NCBI GenBank assembly: GCA_016936355.1
Contig: JAFGYB010000074.1
Location: 1 to 59,697, forward strand
DNA from: Bacteroidales bacterium
GTDB taxonomy: Bacteria; Bacteroidota; Bacteroidia; Bacteroidales; F082
Length of the DNA: 59,697 nt
Reading direction: 5' to 3'
Shown in pieces: positions 7,125 through 16,403 of the stretch; position 1 is the stretch's first letter; every line of letters starts with the position of its first letter. Below the pieces are notes generated by a model. It did not search any database and had not been told where the DNA came from. It saw only the letters and a program-made list of their open reading frames with translations. The position numbers and the translations under genes are program-made.

Positions 7125-8093
7125 TTAAGACTTCATTTCTTTGATGGCTTCGTTCAACTGAGGAATCACTTTAAACACATCCCCCACGATGCCGTAATCG
7201 GCTGATTCGAAGATGGGTGCTTCGGGATCCTTATTGACCGCCACAATATATTTTGAGGAACTCACACCCGCCACATGCTGGATGGCTCCGGAGATACCAA
7301 AGGCCAGGTATAGATTCGGTGCAATGATTTTACCGGTCTGTCCCACGTGTTCTTCTTTGGGACGCCAGCCGTCGTCGGAAACGGGACGGGAGCAAGCCAT
7401 ACCGGCACCCAGCAGATCGCCCATTTCTTCCAGTCCGCCCCAGTTTTCGGGACCTTTCATTCCGCGACCACCGGAAACCACGATTTCGGCATCACTCAAC
7501 AGAATCTTACCTGTGATTTTATGGGTATCGAGCACCTTAGTGGTAAACTCACCGTCACCAATCTGCGGATCAAAGGCTTCAACAGCTGTATCCACAGGGT
7601 TCTCAACCACATCGAATGAGTTTTGTGCGAAGGTGAGCACTTTTACATCGGTTTTAATCTGAATCCTCGCAAAAGCTTTCTGGGTAAAGACTTTTTTCTT
7701 CACCACAAAAGGTTCCACACTGACCGGAAGACCGATGACCCCGGTGACCATTCCGGCATTCAGCTTCACCGACAAACGGGGGGCAAAGGCTTTTCCTTCG
7801 TTGTTGTGCGCCAGGATCACCACTTTGGCATTTTCGCTGGCAACTGCTTTGGCAATGGCATCGGCCACGGCCTTGTTGTCCAGACTTTCAAAACGGTTGT
7901 CCTGAACATTCAGTACTTTGCTCACACCGTATTTTCCCAATGATTTTAATTCGTCATCAGCCACATGGCCAATGGAGAGGGCCGTTACCGAACTTCCCAT
8001 TTCTTTTGCAATGGCATAAGCAAAAGAAGATAATTCGTAGCTAAGTTTTTTAAACTTGCCTTCCCAATTTTCTGTATATACTAAAACTGACAT
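7125..8093 (-). CDS. etfA: Electron transfer flavoprotein, alpha subunit
   Basis: The 322-residue protein has an N-terminal nucleotide-binding-like domain and a C-terminal FAD domain. The FAD domain has SGGRGMKGPENW, LGAGMACSRPVSDDGW, GQTGKIIAPNLYLAFGISGAIQH and NKDPEAPIFESADYGIVGD; these are the classic EtfA FAD motifs. With EtfB it carries electrons from acyl-CoA dehydrogenases to the quinone pool or other acceptors. It follows etfB by 24 bases on the same strand and precedes a strong terminator. Confidence 0.95.
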   Translation of the reverse strand: MSVLVYTENWEGKFKKLSYELSSFAYAIAKEMGSSVTALSIGHVADDELKSLGKYGVSKVLNVQDNRFESLDNKAVADAIAKAVASENAKVVILAHNNEGKAFAPRLSVKLNAGMVTGVIGLPVSVEPFVVKKKVFTQKAFARIQIKTDVKVLTFAQNSFDVVENPVDTAVEAFDPQIGDGEFTTKVLDTHKITGKILLSDAEIVVSGGRGMKGPENWGGLEEMGDLLGAGMACSRPVSDDGWRPKEEHVGQTGKIIAPNLYLAFGISGAIQHVAGVSSSKYIVAVNKDPEAPIFESADYGIVGDVFKVIPQLNEAIKEMKS

Positions 8094-8117
8094 TTTTCTA
8101 AATTTTTAGGTGATTGA

Positions 8118-8855
8118 TTAAAGCACTTTGGCCTCTTCGTGAAGCAAACGGATGAGCTCTTTGGCATTGTCTTCGTCCACCATTTTACAGGCCGCTTTGG
8201 GTTCGGGCAATTCATAACCCAGAAACTCGGTACGGGCTTCCACATCGGCCGGAGGAACCACGTTCAACGGTTTGGAGCGGGCCATCATAATACCGCGCAT
8301 GGCCGGAATTCTCGGATCTTTGGCGATCCCTTTCTGAACCACTGCCAGCAAAGGCGTGGGAACAGACAAGCTCTGATTACCGCCGTCGATGTCACGCTGT
8401 ACTTTCAACTCGCCGTTTTCAAGACTCACGCCCGATACAGCAGAAACCGAATGGATGTCCAGCATGGCGGCCAGCATACCACCGACTCCGGCACCGTTGT
8501 AATCGGAGGATTCAATCCCTGCCAGGATCAAATCATAATCTTTGGCAACCTGAGCCAGTTGGGAAGCCACAAAAAAGGCATCCTTGGCTTCGGCATCGAT
8601 GCGAATGGCATCATCAGCACCTACAGCCAGTGCTTTCCGCAACGTGGGTTCGGTTGCGTTGGTACCCACATTGGCTATCGTAATTTTTTCCACACCGCCG
8701 GCTTCTTTCAATTCCAAAGCACGGGTCAGTGCCAACTCGTCCCAGGGATTAATGATCCATTGCACACCTGAAGTGTCAAAGGCTTTATTGTCCCCGGTGA
8801 ACCTGATTTTCGTTGTTGTATCAGGCACATTACTAATTAAAACCAGTATCTTCAT
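8118..8855 (-). CDS. etfB: Electron transfer flavoprotein, beta subunit
   Basis: The 245-residue protein starts MKILVLISNVPDTT. It shows INPWDELALTRALEL, ANVGTNATEPTLRKALAVGADDAIRI, AGIESSDYNGAGVGGMLAAML (ETF beta signature region) and a C-terminal PEPKAACKMVDEDN segment. It binds AMP (or FAD in bifurcating forms) and docks with dehydrogenases. It is the first gene of the etfBA pair. A -7-like TATATTTG (minus strand, 8897-8890) lies 35 bases upstream. An acyl-CoA dehydrogenase gene lies next upstream on the same strand, the usual electron donor partner. Confidence 0.95.
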   Translation of the reverse strand: MKILVLISNVPDTTTKIRFTGDNKAFDTSGVQWIINPWDELALTRALELKEAGGVEKITIANVGTNATEPTLRKALAVGADDAIRIDAEAKDAFFVASQLAQVAKDYDLILAGIESSDYNGAGVGGMLAAMLDIHSVSAVSGVSLENGELKVQRDIDGGNQSLSVPTPLLAVVQKGIAKDPRIPAMRGIMMARSKPLNVVPPADVEARTEFLGYELPEPKAACKMVDEDNAKELIRLLHEEAKVL

Positions 8856-9016
8856 GATCTATAAATTTTGAATTTTTTCTACTTTGTTACAAATATAAAT
8901 AAATTTTCCAACTATTACGCATGCAAACTATTTTTTAAGAATTTTTTGAAGTTTCACTGGGTGGATTTTTGGGAAATAAAAGGCAGTATCCGAACGAATT
9001 ATGTACCGGATCAACC

Positions 9017-9045
9017 AAAAAAAAGCCGGAAACATTTCCGGCTTT
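9017..9045 (-). terminator. Rho-independent terminator after the acyl-CoA dehydrogenase gene
   Basis: On the minus strand an 11-base stem AAAGCCGGAAA/TTTCCGGCTTT with a two-base turn is followed by a T run. It ends the dehydrogenase transcript, so etfBA needs its own promoter. Confidence 0.75.
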
Positions 9046-9067
9046 CTATATCCTTCAGGACAAAAAG

Positions 9068-10207
9068 TTATTTCATCAGGCTGCGCGAGATGATGATCTT
9101 TTGTATTTCGGAAGTTCCCTCGTAAATCTGGGTCAGTTTGGCTTCCCGCATCAGGCGTTCCACATGATATTCTTTCACATACCCATACCCGCCGTGAATC
9201 TGAACGGCTTCGGTGGTGATTTCCATGGCCACATCGGCAGCATACTGTTTGGCCATGGCACTGGCCACAGTAATGGGCTGATGGTGGTCTTTCAGCCAGG
9301 CAGCTTTCAAACAAAGGTTGCGGGCGTTTTCAATTTTCACCGCCATATCGGAAAGCTTGAAAGCCAGCGACTGGTGATTGATGATTTCGGTTCCAAAGGC
9401 TTTTCGTTCCTTGGAATAAGCCACTGCCCGGTCAAAAGCTCCGGAGGCAATTCCCAGCGCCTGGGAAGCAATACCAATACGACCGGCTTCGAGGACCATC
9501 ATGGCAAATTTAAACCCGAACCCGTCTTCACCAATACGGTTTTCTTTGGGAACCTTCACATCGGTAAACATTATGGAATGCGTATCGGAACTGCGCATAC
9601 CCATTTTGTCCTCGTGCGGGCCAATGGTGATGCCGGGAGAATTTTTCTCCACAATAAAAGCATTAATGCCTCGTGATTTCTTTTCAGGATGGGTCTGAGC
9701 CATCACAATATAGGTGGAAGCTGAATTCCCGTTGGTGATCCAGTTTTTGGTGCCGTTCAAAAGATAATAGTCCCCTTTATCCTCTGCGGAAGTATACTGA
9801 TGGGTCGCATCGGAACCGGCTTCGGGTTCAGAGAGCAAAAAAGCACCAATCACTTCTCCCCGGGCCAGGGGTTTCAAATACTTTTGTTTCTGTTCTTCGG
9901 AAGCGTACTTCGTAAGTCCGTAGCACACCAGCGAATTATTTACCGACATGATGACCGCCATGGAAGCATCTACTTTGGCAATTTCTTCCATTGCCAGCAC
10001 ATAGGAAACGGTGTCCATTCCGCCGCCGTCGTATTCGGGAGGAACCATCATACCCAAAAAACCCAGTTCAGCCAGGTTTTTCACATGCCGGGCGGGAAAC
10101 TCGGCTTTTTCATCCCGCTCCAGTACGTCCTGTATTAATTCGCGTTGAGCATAATCGCGGGCAGCCTGCTGGATCATCAGCTGCTCTTCAGTGAATTCAA
10201 AGTTCAT
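9068..10207 (-). CDS. Acyl-CoA dehydrogenase (short-chain/butyryl type)
   Basis: The 379-residue protein has all the family signatures. These are FLLSEPEAGSDATHQ (FAD/substrate-binding segment), NGTKNWITNG, ERKAFGTEIINHQSLAFKLSDMA and QIHGGYGYVKEYHVERLMREAK. The catalytic base Glu lies in IYEGTSEIQKIII near the C-terminus, the position used by short-chain enzymes. It oxidises an acyl-CoA to the enoyl-CoA and passes electrons to EtfAB, whose genes lie next downstream. A TAGGTTTG -7 element sits on the minus strand at 10256-10249. Chain-length preference is inference. Confidence 0.93.
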   Translation of the reverse strand: MNFEFTEEQLMIQQAARDYAQRELIQDVLERDEKAEFPARHVKNLAELGFLGMMVPPEYDGGGMDTVSYVLAMEEIAKVDASMAVIMSVNNSLVCYGLTKYASEEQKQKYLKPLARGEVIGAFLLSEPEAGSDATHQYTSAEDKGDYYLLNGTKNWITNGNSASTYIVMAQTHPEKKSRGINAFIVEKNSPGITIGPHEDKMGMRSSDTHSIMFTDVKVPKENRIGEDGFGFKFAMMVLEAGRIGIASQALGIASGAFDRAVAYSKERKAFGTEIINHQSLAFKLSDMAVKIENARNLCLKAAWLKDHHQPITVASAMAKQYAADVAMEITTEAVQIHGGYGYVKEYHVERLMREAKLTQIYEGTSEIQKIIISRSLMK

Positions 10208-10280
10208 TATCTAAATTTTAAACTGTTATTGTCCTTTTTGTCCGGAAACAAACCTACAAAATAATTATTTTGAACAGGTT

Positions 10281-11273
10281 CTAAATTTCATTGCCGATGC
10301 GATTCATCCGAAGATGGGTTTCACGAAAATCATCCATAATTGCTTCTACAATCCGATTCACAGGCTTCACCTCCCGGATCAGTCCCGCAACCTGACCGAT
10401 TTCCAGCTCGCCTTCCTCAGTATCGCCTTCGAACATGCCTTTTTTTGCTCTGCCTCTCCCCAGGAGTTCGGATAATTCTTCTTTACCAGCCCCCCTGTTT
10501 TCGGCCTGTTGTACCTGTTCGAAAAAGGTATTCTTCAGTAACCGAACCGGGATCAGTTTTTTCATCATCAGCCTGGTGGCCCCATCACCAGCCTGAACAA
10601 TTTTTTCCTTAAAAGCCGGATGACCCGATGACTCGGCACTCGCCGCAAAGGCACTCCCGATCTGCACCCCATCGGCACCCAATGCCATGGCTGCAAACAT
10701 AGCTTTTCCGGATGCAATGCCTCCGGCAGAGATCAACGGTACGGAGACCAGTTCACGGATCATAGGGACCAGTACCAGGGTAGTCGTTTCTTCCAGCCCA
10801 TCATGCCCTCCGGCCTCAAAGCCTTCCACAACCAGAGCATCCACCCCGGCTTCGACTGCCTTCAAGGCAAACTTTTTGTTGGCTACCACATGGGCTACAA
10901 TAATGCCCTGTTCCTTTAAAAAAGCGGTATATTTTGCCGGATTTCCGGCTGAAGTAAATACAATTTTTATTCCTTCTTCCAGAATGACCTGTATGTGATC
11001 GTCCGTTTGGGGATACAACAAAGGCACATTCACCCCAAACGGTTTGTCCGTCGCCTGTTTGCATTTCCTGATGTGATCGCGCAACACTTCGGGATACATG
11101 GAACCGGAACCGATGAGTCCCAGTCCGCCCGCATTGCTTACCGCGGAAGCCAGTTCCCATCCACTACACCAGATCATACCTCCCTGGATGACGGGATATT
11201 TTATATTGAATAAATCGGATACTCGGTTCATAGGTTTACTATTGTCGTACAGTTGCAGATCGTTGTCAGACAC
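10281..11273 (-). CDS. NAD(P)H-dependent flavin enzyme of the nitronate monooxygenase / FabK-like family
   Basis: The 330-residue TIM-barrel protein has GGMIWCSGWELASAVSNAGGLGLIG near the start, VEGFEAGGHDG at mid-chain (the AGGHxG FMN/active-site motif), and PLISAGGIASGKAMFAAMALGADGVQIGSAF. These are hallmarks of nitronate monooxygenases and 2-nitropropane dioxygenase-like enzymes, which overlap with the FabK enoyl-ACP reductases. The exact reaction cannot be decided. It lies 6 bases downstream of elbB and is probably cotranscribed with it. Confidence 0.85.
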   Translation of the reverse strand: MSDNDLQLYDNSKPMNRVSDLFNIKYPVIQGGMIWCSGWELASAVSNAGGLGLIGSGSMYPEVLRDHIRKCKQATDKPFGVNVPLLYPQTDDHIQVILEEGIKIVFTSAGNPAKYTAFLKEQGIIVAHVVANKKFALKAVEAGVDALVVEGFEAGGHDGLEETTTLVLVPMIRELVSVPLISAGGIASGKAMFAAMALGADGVQIGSAFAASAESSGHPAFKEKIVQAGDGATRLMMKKLIPVRLLKNTFFEQVQQAENRGAGKEELSELLGRGRAKKGMFEGDTEEGELEIGQVAGLIREVKPVNRIVEAIMDDFRETHLRMNRIGNEI

Positions 11274-11279
11274 TATTTC

Positions 11280-11942
11280 CTACTGTGCCTCCATCGACTT
11301 CATCATCTCTTTCACCACCAGACTGGCATCGGTCCGGATGTCGAGAATGGTGGCATCCAGCATATAACACGGCGTGGTAAACACATTATACGTTTCATCG
11401 TGTACGACCTGTCCGTGACTGGTTACCACGTGTTTGCTTCCCATTTTTTTAATGGCATCAATGGTAGAAGCATCGTGGCCGATGGTTACTTCCACCCCCT
11501 GAATTACACGGGCAATCACGGCCGGGGCAATACACAAGGCTCCGATGGGCTTGTGGCGTGTTATCATTTCCCTGATGACGTATTCCACTTCCCGGTTGAC
11601 CCGGGCATTGGGTCCGTCAAATGCAACTGTAGAAAGATTCTTGGCAGCGCCAAACCCACCGGGAAAAATCAGTGCATCACAATCATCAGCACGGAATTTG
11701 TTCAGCGGTTTGATATCCCCCCGGGCAATACGGGCCGATTCAACCAACACATTCCGGGATTCGTTCGTTTCCTGCCCTGACAGGTGATTCACCACATGAT
11801 GCTGCATAATATCGGGAGCAAAACACTGGTATACTGCCCCCTCTTCCATAATGGCCAGCATGGTCAAAGTGGCTTCGTGAATTTCGGACCCGTCGTACAC
11901 TCCTGACCCTGACAACACTACCGCAAATTTTTTCTTTTCCAT
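11280..11942 (-). CDS. elbB: Isoprenoid biosynthesis glyoxalase ElbB
   Basis: The 220-residue DJ-1/PfpI-like (class I amidotransferase fold) protein has VVLSGSGVYDGSEIHEATLTML, IFPGGFGAAKNLS, the nucleophile Cys in GALCIAPAV and TIGHDASTIDAIKKMGSKHV. These match ElbB, which has glyoxalase activity in vitro and has been linked to early isoprenoid synthesis in E. coli. Length equals the family norm. It is the first gene of a probable elbB-flavoenzyme pair. Confidence 0.9.
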   Translation of the reverse strand: MEKKKFAVVLSGSGVYDGSEIHEATLTMLAIMEEGAVYQCFAPDIMQHHVVNHLSGQETNESRNVLVESARIARGDIKPLNKFRADDCDALIFPGGFGAAKNLSTVAFDGPNARVNREVEYVIREMITRHKPIGALCIAPAVIARVIQGVEVTIGHDASTIDAIKKMGSKHVVTSHGQVVHDETYNVFTTPCYMLDATILDIRTDASLVVKEMMKSMEAQ

Positions 11943-12019
11943 GACGAATGTTTTTAAGTCGTTTGTTGAACTGCTAAATTAATCATTTGTACGGAATTCA
12001 AAAAATAATTCCCGCTCCG

Positions 12020-12041
12020 AAAACGTTTTAAAAAACGTTTT
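12020..12041. promoter_or_regulatory. Two AAAACGTTTT palindromes upstream of a response regulator gene
   Basis: The perfect 10-base palindrome AAAACGTTTT occurs at 12020-12029 and again at 12032-12041, a 12-base step. It lies between elbB and the divergent response regulator gene, about 90 bases before that gene. The geometry suits a dimeric regulator, but the protein that binds is unknown. Confidence 0.4.
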
Positions 12042-12126
12042 TAGATAGTTTAACACTTTCTGATCGCCAAGGGACAAATCTTCATTTTCCGATGCACCAT
12101 ACTTATAAAATCATAAATTTGCCTCT

Positions 12127-12804
12127 ATGAAGCTATTGATCATCGAAGACGATCCTGAAATCCAGGATTCCATCATCACCTATCTGGCACCTGAAGGATA
12201 TGCGTGCGTACAGGCTTTTGACGTGCGCACTGCACTGGACATGATTACCAAAAACAGCTACGATTGTTTTCTTATTGATCTGAACCTGCCCGATGGGAAC
12301 GGAACGGAGATCATCAAAAAGCTCAAAAAAGACCAAAATCAGGGTGGAATTATTGTGATTACGGCCCGCGATGCCATCGAAGACCGGGTTAAGGCTCTGG
12401 AATGGGGTGCTGATGATTACCTGGTCAAGCCCTTTAACTTGTCCGAACTGAATGCCCGCATCAAATCGCTGATCCGAAGAATTCAGTTTCAGGGAAGCCA
12501 GCAAATAGCGGCCGGGGAACTGGAAATATTTCCGGAATATTTCAAAGCGACCATTAAAGGGAAACCGCTGGAGCTTACGAAAAAAGAATTTGAAATTCTG
12601 ATGTTTTTTGTATCCAATGCCGGCAGAGTCATTGCCAAGGAAAGCCTGGCGGATCAGTTGTGGGGTGATGATTCAGATTTTTCTTATTCCTTTGATTTCG
12701 TTTATGCTCAGATCAAAAACCTGAGAAAAAAACTGAAAGAAGCCGGAGCCAGGGAATACATACAAACCATTTACGGAGTGGGTTATAAATTTGAAGTGGA
12801 ATAA
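12127..12804 (+). CDS. OmpR-family response regulator
   Basis: The 225-residue protein has a receiver domain (EDD near residue 7-9, phosphoacceptor Asp in FLIDLNLPDG about residue 51, Thr in ITARD, Lys in LVKPF). A C-terminal winged-helix domain follows (LTKKEFEILMFFVSNAGRVI, YIQTIYGVGYKFEVE). It pairs with the histidine kinase that starts two bases after its stop. TAAATTTG (12114-12121) fits the -7 consensus and ends only five bases before the ATG, so the transcript would have almost no leader. No clear -33 element is seen. Targets are unknown; the heme operon begins shortly after the pair. Confidence 0.93.
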   Translation: MKLLIIEDDPEIQDSIITYLAPEGYACVQAFDVRTALDMITKNSYDCFLIDLNLPDGNGTEIIKKLKKDQNQGGIIVITARDAIEDRVKALEWGADDYLVKPFNLSELNARIKSLIRRIQFQGSQQIAAGELEIFPEYFKATIKGKPLELTKKEFEILMFFVSNAGRVIAKESLADQLWGDDSDFSYSFDFVYAQIKNLRKKLKEAGAREYIQTIYGVGYKFEVE

Positions 12805-12805
12805 A

Positions 12806-14071
12806 ATGAAACTGCTGACCAAGACCACCTTGTACTTCATCACCATTTCGCTGTTTGTCTTTTTTGCGGGCGGGCTCGGGTTGTATATTCTGATGCAGAA
12901 CCTGGTAAAAAATGAAGTGGATGCCGAATTACTGCAGCGTATCCATTATGTATTCAACCAGATCGACCCCAACGATTCGCTGGGCCCCGTTCATTTCATC
13001 GCCAGCGAACCCATCGATATTGAAAAAATTCACCTTCCCAAACAAAGTTCCACCTTTCGATTTCAGGATACCGTTCTGTTCAACGACCTCACCAAAACAT
13101 ATGCCCCCTACCGGGAACTGATTTCTATAGTCAAAGCCGGTCCTGATTACTACCGCATCCGTATTTACAAATCGCTCATCACATCCAACACCCTGATAGA
13201 AAAAGTAGCGCTTGTCACCACCCTCATGCTGATGCTGTTTCTGTTGCTGGCCTATTTTTTGAACCGGTATTTGTTCAGCCGTGTGTGGTTTGATTTTTTC
13301 GCCACACTGCACAAGATCCAGGAATTCAGTTTGACCATGCCGCAGAAAGAAGCGTTCTCGGCGTCAGAAATCATTGAATTCAACGAATTGAACCGGTTGT
13401 TGAACAAGATGACCGATAAGATCATCAACGACTACGAAGGACTGAAAGAATTCACGGGGAACTTGTCCCACGAAGTTCAAACACCGCTGGCAGTTATCAA
13501 AAACAAAACCGAACTGATGATGCAGGAACCCCTGAACAAACAACAATACGAGCAGATTGGTTCCATCTATTCGGCAGCGAACCGATTGTCGGCCATTGTC
13601 CGGAGTCTGGGACTCATCGCCCGCATCGACAACAACCAGTTTACCGAAACACAACCCGTCAACTTTAAAGACCTTATCCTTCTGGAGAAAGAAAACTACG
13701 AACCCCTGATGGAATCGAGGGGCATTAAGATCGAAACGGAATTTTCGGGGCAGCCCGACATCCAGATGAACAAAGAACTGGCTGAGATCCTGGTCAACAA
13801 CCTCATCAAAAATGCCGTCCGTCACAACTTAAAAAACGGGTTCATTCGAATCCACCTCAGCAAGCAATCGTTAACCATCAGCAATTCGGGAGAGAACCCC
13901 GGCATTCCCACCGAAAAACTGTTCGATCAGTTCTCACGGGGATCCGATAAAGGCTTTATGGGCATCGGTTTATCGATCGTCAGAAAGATCACAGAACATT
14001 ACGGAATGAGCGTTCGCTACGACTATCAAGATCAACAACATAAGATTACCGTTGGATTTCAACCCTCATAG
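12806..14071 (+). CDS. Sensor histidine kinase
   Basis: The 421-residue protein has two transmembrane segments (about 10-30 and 135-155) flanking a periplasmic sensor domain of about 100 residues. An H-box (NLSHEVQTPLAVIKNK) follows, then an ATPase domain with an intact N-box (NNLIKNAVRHN), a NSG-type D-box and GIGLSIVRKITEHYG. I chose ATG 12806 because the earlier ATG at 12791 lies inside the response regulator gene. The signal is unknown. Confidence 0.92.
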   Translation: MKLLTKTTLYFITISLFVFFAGGLGLYILMQNLVKNEVDAELLQRIHYVFNQIDPNDSLGPVHFIASEPIDIEKIHLPKQSSTFRFQDTVLFNDLTKTYAPYRELISIVKAGPDYYRIRIYKSLITSNTLIEKVALVTTLMLMLFLLLAYFLNRYLFSRVWFDFFATLHKIQEFSLTMPQKEAFSASEIIEFNELNRLLNKMTDKIINDYEGLKEFTGNLSHEVQTPLAVIKNKTELMMQEPLNKQQYEQIGSIYSAANRLSAIVRSLGLIARIDNNQFTETQPVNFKDLILLEKENYEPLMESRGIKIETEFSGQPDIQMNKELAEILVNNLIKNAVRHNLKNGFIRIHLSKQSLTISNSGENPGIPTEKLFDQFSRGSDKGFMGIGLSIVRKITEHYGMSVRYDYQDQQHKITVGFQPS

Positions 14072-14211
14072 CATCCCCCCTTCACAGTCATAGCAATTTA
14101 GACTGAATAACAATAACCTGGTTTTTTTCAAAAAAAGAAGTGTTTTTCAGATTTGCTACAGAATCGAAAGCGACTTTTGCTTTGAAATAAATAACCACGC
14201 ATCTAATCAAC

Positions 14212-15468
14212 ATGATTGGTCTCATCGGAATCAGTTACAAATCGGCCGACCTGATAATCAGGGAACGGTTCTCATTCAGCAAAGAAGAAATTTCGGAACT
14301 AGCACAAAGCTGTATTCAAAGCGGCCGCATGGAAGGGATCGTTATCCTCTCGACCTGTAACCGCAGCGAAATTTACTACAGTTGCTCCAGAGAAAATACG
14401 CAAGCAGCCATTGACACTATTCTGAACGAACTGACCGTTCGAAAAAATTATGATGCGACGTTGGCTCCCCATTTCTATTTTAAACAAAATTCGGAAATGG
14501 TGCAACACCTCTTCAAAGTAGTTTCAGGAATCGATTCGCTCATCATTGGCGAGGATCAAATCATTGGTCAGGTAAAAGAGGCTTACACCTATGCAGAAAA
14601 CATCAAATCGACCGATAAAATTCTGAGAAGACTTTTTCTGAAAGCCTTTGAAGTCGGTAAAAAAGTGCGCACCGAAACCCAGATCAGCCGGGGAAATGCA
14701 TCGGCCAGTTCGGCAGCGGTCAACCTGGCTCATCAGCGGTTTATGAACATGAAAGAACTGCATGTAATGATGATCGGAGCCGGACAAACCGGACAACTGG
14801 TACTCAACAGCCTGAGAAAATCAAAATTTGCGTCGCTTACCATCGCCAACCGAACTTTTTCCAAAGCCGAGGAATTAGCACAGATTTACGGGGGAACCAG
14901 CATCACCATCGATGAAATTAACGAACATCTTCCCCAGTGTGATATGATCTTCATTGCCACCGATGCCAAAGAGCCCATTGTAAAGCATGAGGCTGTAGTT
15001 AAAGCAGTGCAAAGAAGAGGCACCGGCAAGAAACAATCCTATTTCGATCTCTCGGTTCCCCGCAATATTGAAGACAGCATTGCTGACATTGAGGGGGTGG
15101 AATTGTTTACTATTGACGACTTGCAAAACATTGTTCAGAATACGACCGATAGTCGTATGAGAGAAGTTTCGGCTGCCCTGAAAATTATTGAAAGAGCCAA
15201 GAAACTTTTCGTTGAGTGGGAACACGAACAGGAACTGATTCCCACCATCATCAAAATCAAAGAAAACTTCCACAAGCTGAACCGTCAGGAAATGGAAGAA
15301 TTTTATAAAAACAGGTCCATCGAGCAAAGTGACCTGCTGGAAGAATACGCCCAACTTCTTTCCGATAAATTTGCCCGTACATTTATTAAAAACCTAAAAA
15401 CCATTTCAAAAGATGCTGACAGCAAGACCTTCGTTGAAATGGCTGAGGACTTTTTCGAATTAAAATAA
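14212..15468 (+). CDS. hemA: Glutamyl-tRNA reductase
   Basis: The 418-residue protein catalyses the first committed step of C5-pathway heme synthesis, reducing glutamyl-tRNA to glutamate-1-semialdehyde. The catalytic Cys lies in ILSTCNRSEIYY (about residue 49). Also visible are GEDQIIGQVKEAY, SRGNASASSAAV, the NADPH-binding MMIGAGQTGQLVLNSL and a C-terminal dimerisation helix. It heads a seven-gene operon; its stop overlaps the hemC start by one base. A 140-base gap separates it from the preceding kinase gene. Confidence 0.97.
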   Translation: MIGLIGISYKSADLIIRERFSFSKEEISELAQSCIQSGRMEGIVILSTCNRSEIYYSCSRENTQAAIDTILNELTVRKNYDATLAPHFYFKQNSEMVQHLFKVVSGIDSLIIGEDQIIGQVKEAYTYAENIKSTDKILRRLFLKAFEVGKKVRTETQISRGNASASSAAVNLAHQRFMNMKELHVMMIGAGQTGQLVLNSLRKSKFASLTIANRTFSKAEELAQIYGGTSITIDEINEHLPQCDMIFIATDAKEPIVKHEAVVKAVQRRGTGKKQSYFDLSVPRNIEDSIADIEGVELFTIDDLQNIVQNTTDSRMREVSAALKIIERAKKLFVEWEHEQELIPTIIKIKENFHKLNRQEMEEFYKNRSIEQSDLLEEYAQLLSDKFARTFIKNLKTISKDADSKTFVEMAEDFFELK

Positions 15469-16403
15469 TGACCCAAACCGTAAAAATAGGTACCCGGGGC
15501 AGTAAACTGGCTTTGTATCAGGCAAACCTGACCAAGCAGACCCTGGAAGAAAAGTATCCCGATCTGAATTTTGAACTGGTAATCATTCAAACCAAAGGCG
15601 ACCAGCGACTCGATGTTTCCCTTTCCAAAGTTGGAGACAAAGGGTTTTTTACCAAAGAAATTGAACGGGCATTGCTGGATGGTGACATCCATCTGGCGGT
15701 GCACAGCATGAAAGACCTGCCCACCGAATTTCCGGAGGGTTTGAAACTGGGTGCTGTTTTGCCACGAGGAGAAGTGCGCGATGCACTGGTAAGCAACGAC
15801 AAAAGAAAACTATCGGAATTAACCGAAGAAGACATTATTGCCACATCCAGTACGAGACGCAAAGCCCAGTTGCTGAAGATTAATCCCAACTTTAAGATTG
15901 TAGACATCCGCGGTAATGTAGATACCCGGCTTAAAAAATGGCAGTCCGGATATTGCACGGCCATGATCATGGCAGGTGCCGGATTAACCCGTCTGGGCTA
16001 CGATGAGCACATCTCCGAGTTACTGGATCCGATGGATATGCCGCCGGCTCCCGCACAAGGTATTATTGCCATTGAAATTCGTGACGGCGATGTGGAAACA
16101 GAAAAGCTGTTACAGGCAATCAACGACAAAAATACCTGGGCTATGGCCAAAACGGAACATACGTTTCTGGCTGCTTTGGGTGGTGGTTGTCAGGTCCCCA
16201 TTGCCTGTTTTTCGGAAATTAATGAAGGTCAGTACAAATTGACCGGCACCGTCCTTTCACCGGACGGAAAAAAACACGTCAGCGGATCGCTGGAGGGAAG
16301 TATTGAGCAATCCGAAGTATCGGCCAAAACACTGGCCAATGTGTTTATGAAAAAGGGTGCTTTTAAAATCCTGGAAGACTTTGACGACAGCACGGAAAAA
16401 TAA
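15468..16403 (+). CDS. hemC: Porphobilinogen deaminase (hydroxymethylbilane synthase)
   Basis: The 311-residue protein joins four porphobilinogen units into hydroxymethylbilane. It shows KIGTRGSKLALYQA, HSMKDLPTEFPEGL, IATSSTRRKAQLL, RGNVDTRLKKW and LAALGGGCQVPIA. The Cys in the last motif holds the dipyrromethane cofactor. Its ATG overlaps the last base of hemA, indicating translational coupling. Confidence 0.97.
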   Translation: MTQTVKIGTRGSKLALYQANLTKQTLEEKYPDLNFELVIIQTKGDQRLDVSLSKVGDKGFFTKEIERALLDGDIHLAVHSMKDLPTEFPEGLKLGAVLPRGEVRDALVSNDKRKLSELTEEDIIATSSTRRKAQLLKINPNFKIVDIRGNVDTRLKKWQSGYCTAMIMAGAGLTRLGYDEHISELLDPMDMPPAPAQGIIAIEIRDGDVETEKLLQAINDKNTWAMAKTEHTFLAALGGGCQVPIACFSEINEGQYKLTGTVLSPDGKKHVSGSLEGSIEQSEVSAKTLANVFMKKGAFKILEDFDDSTEK

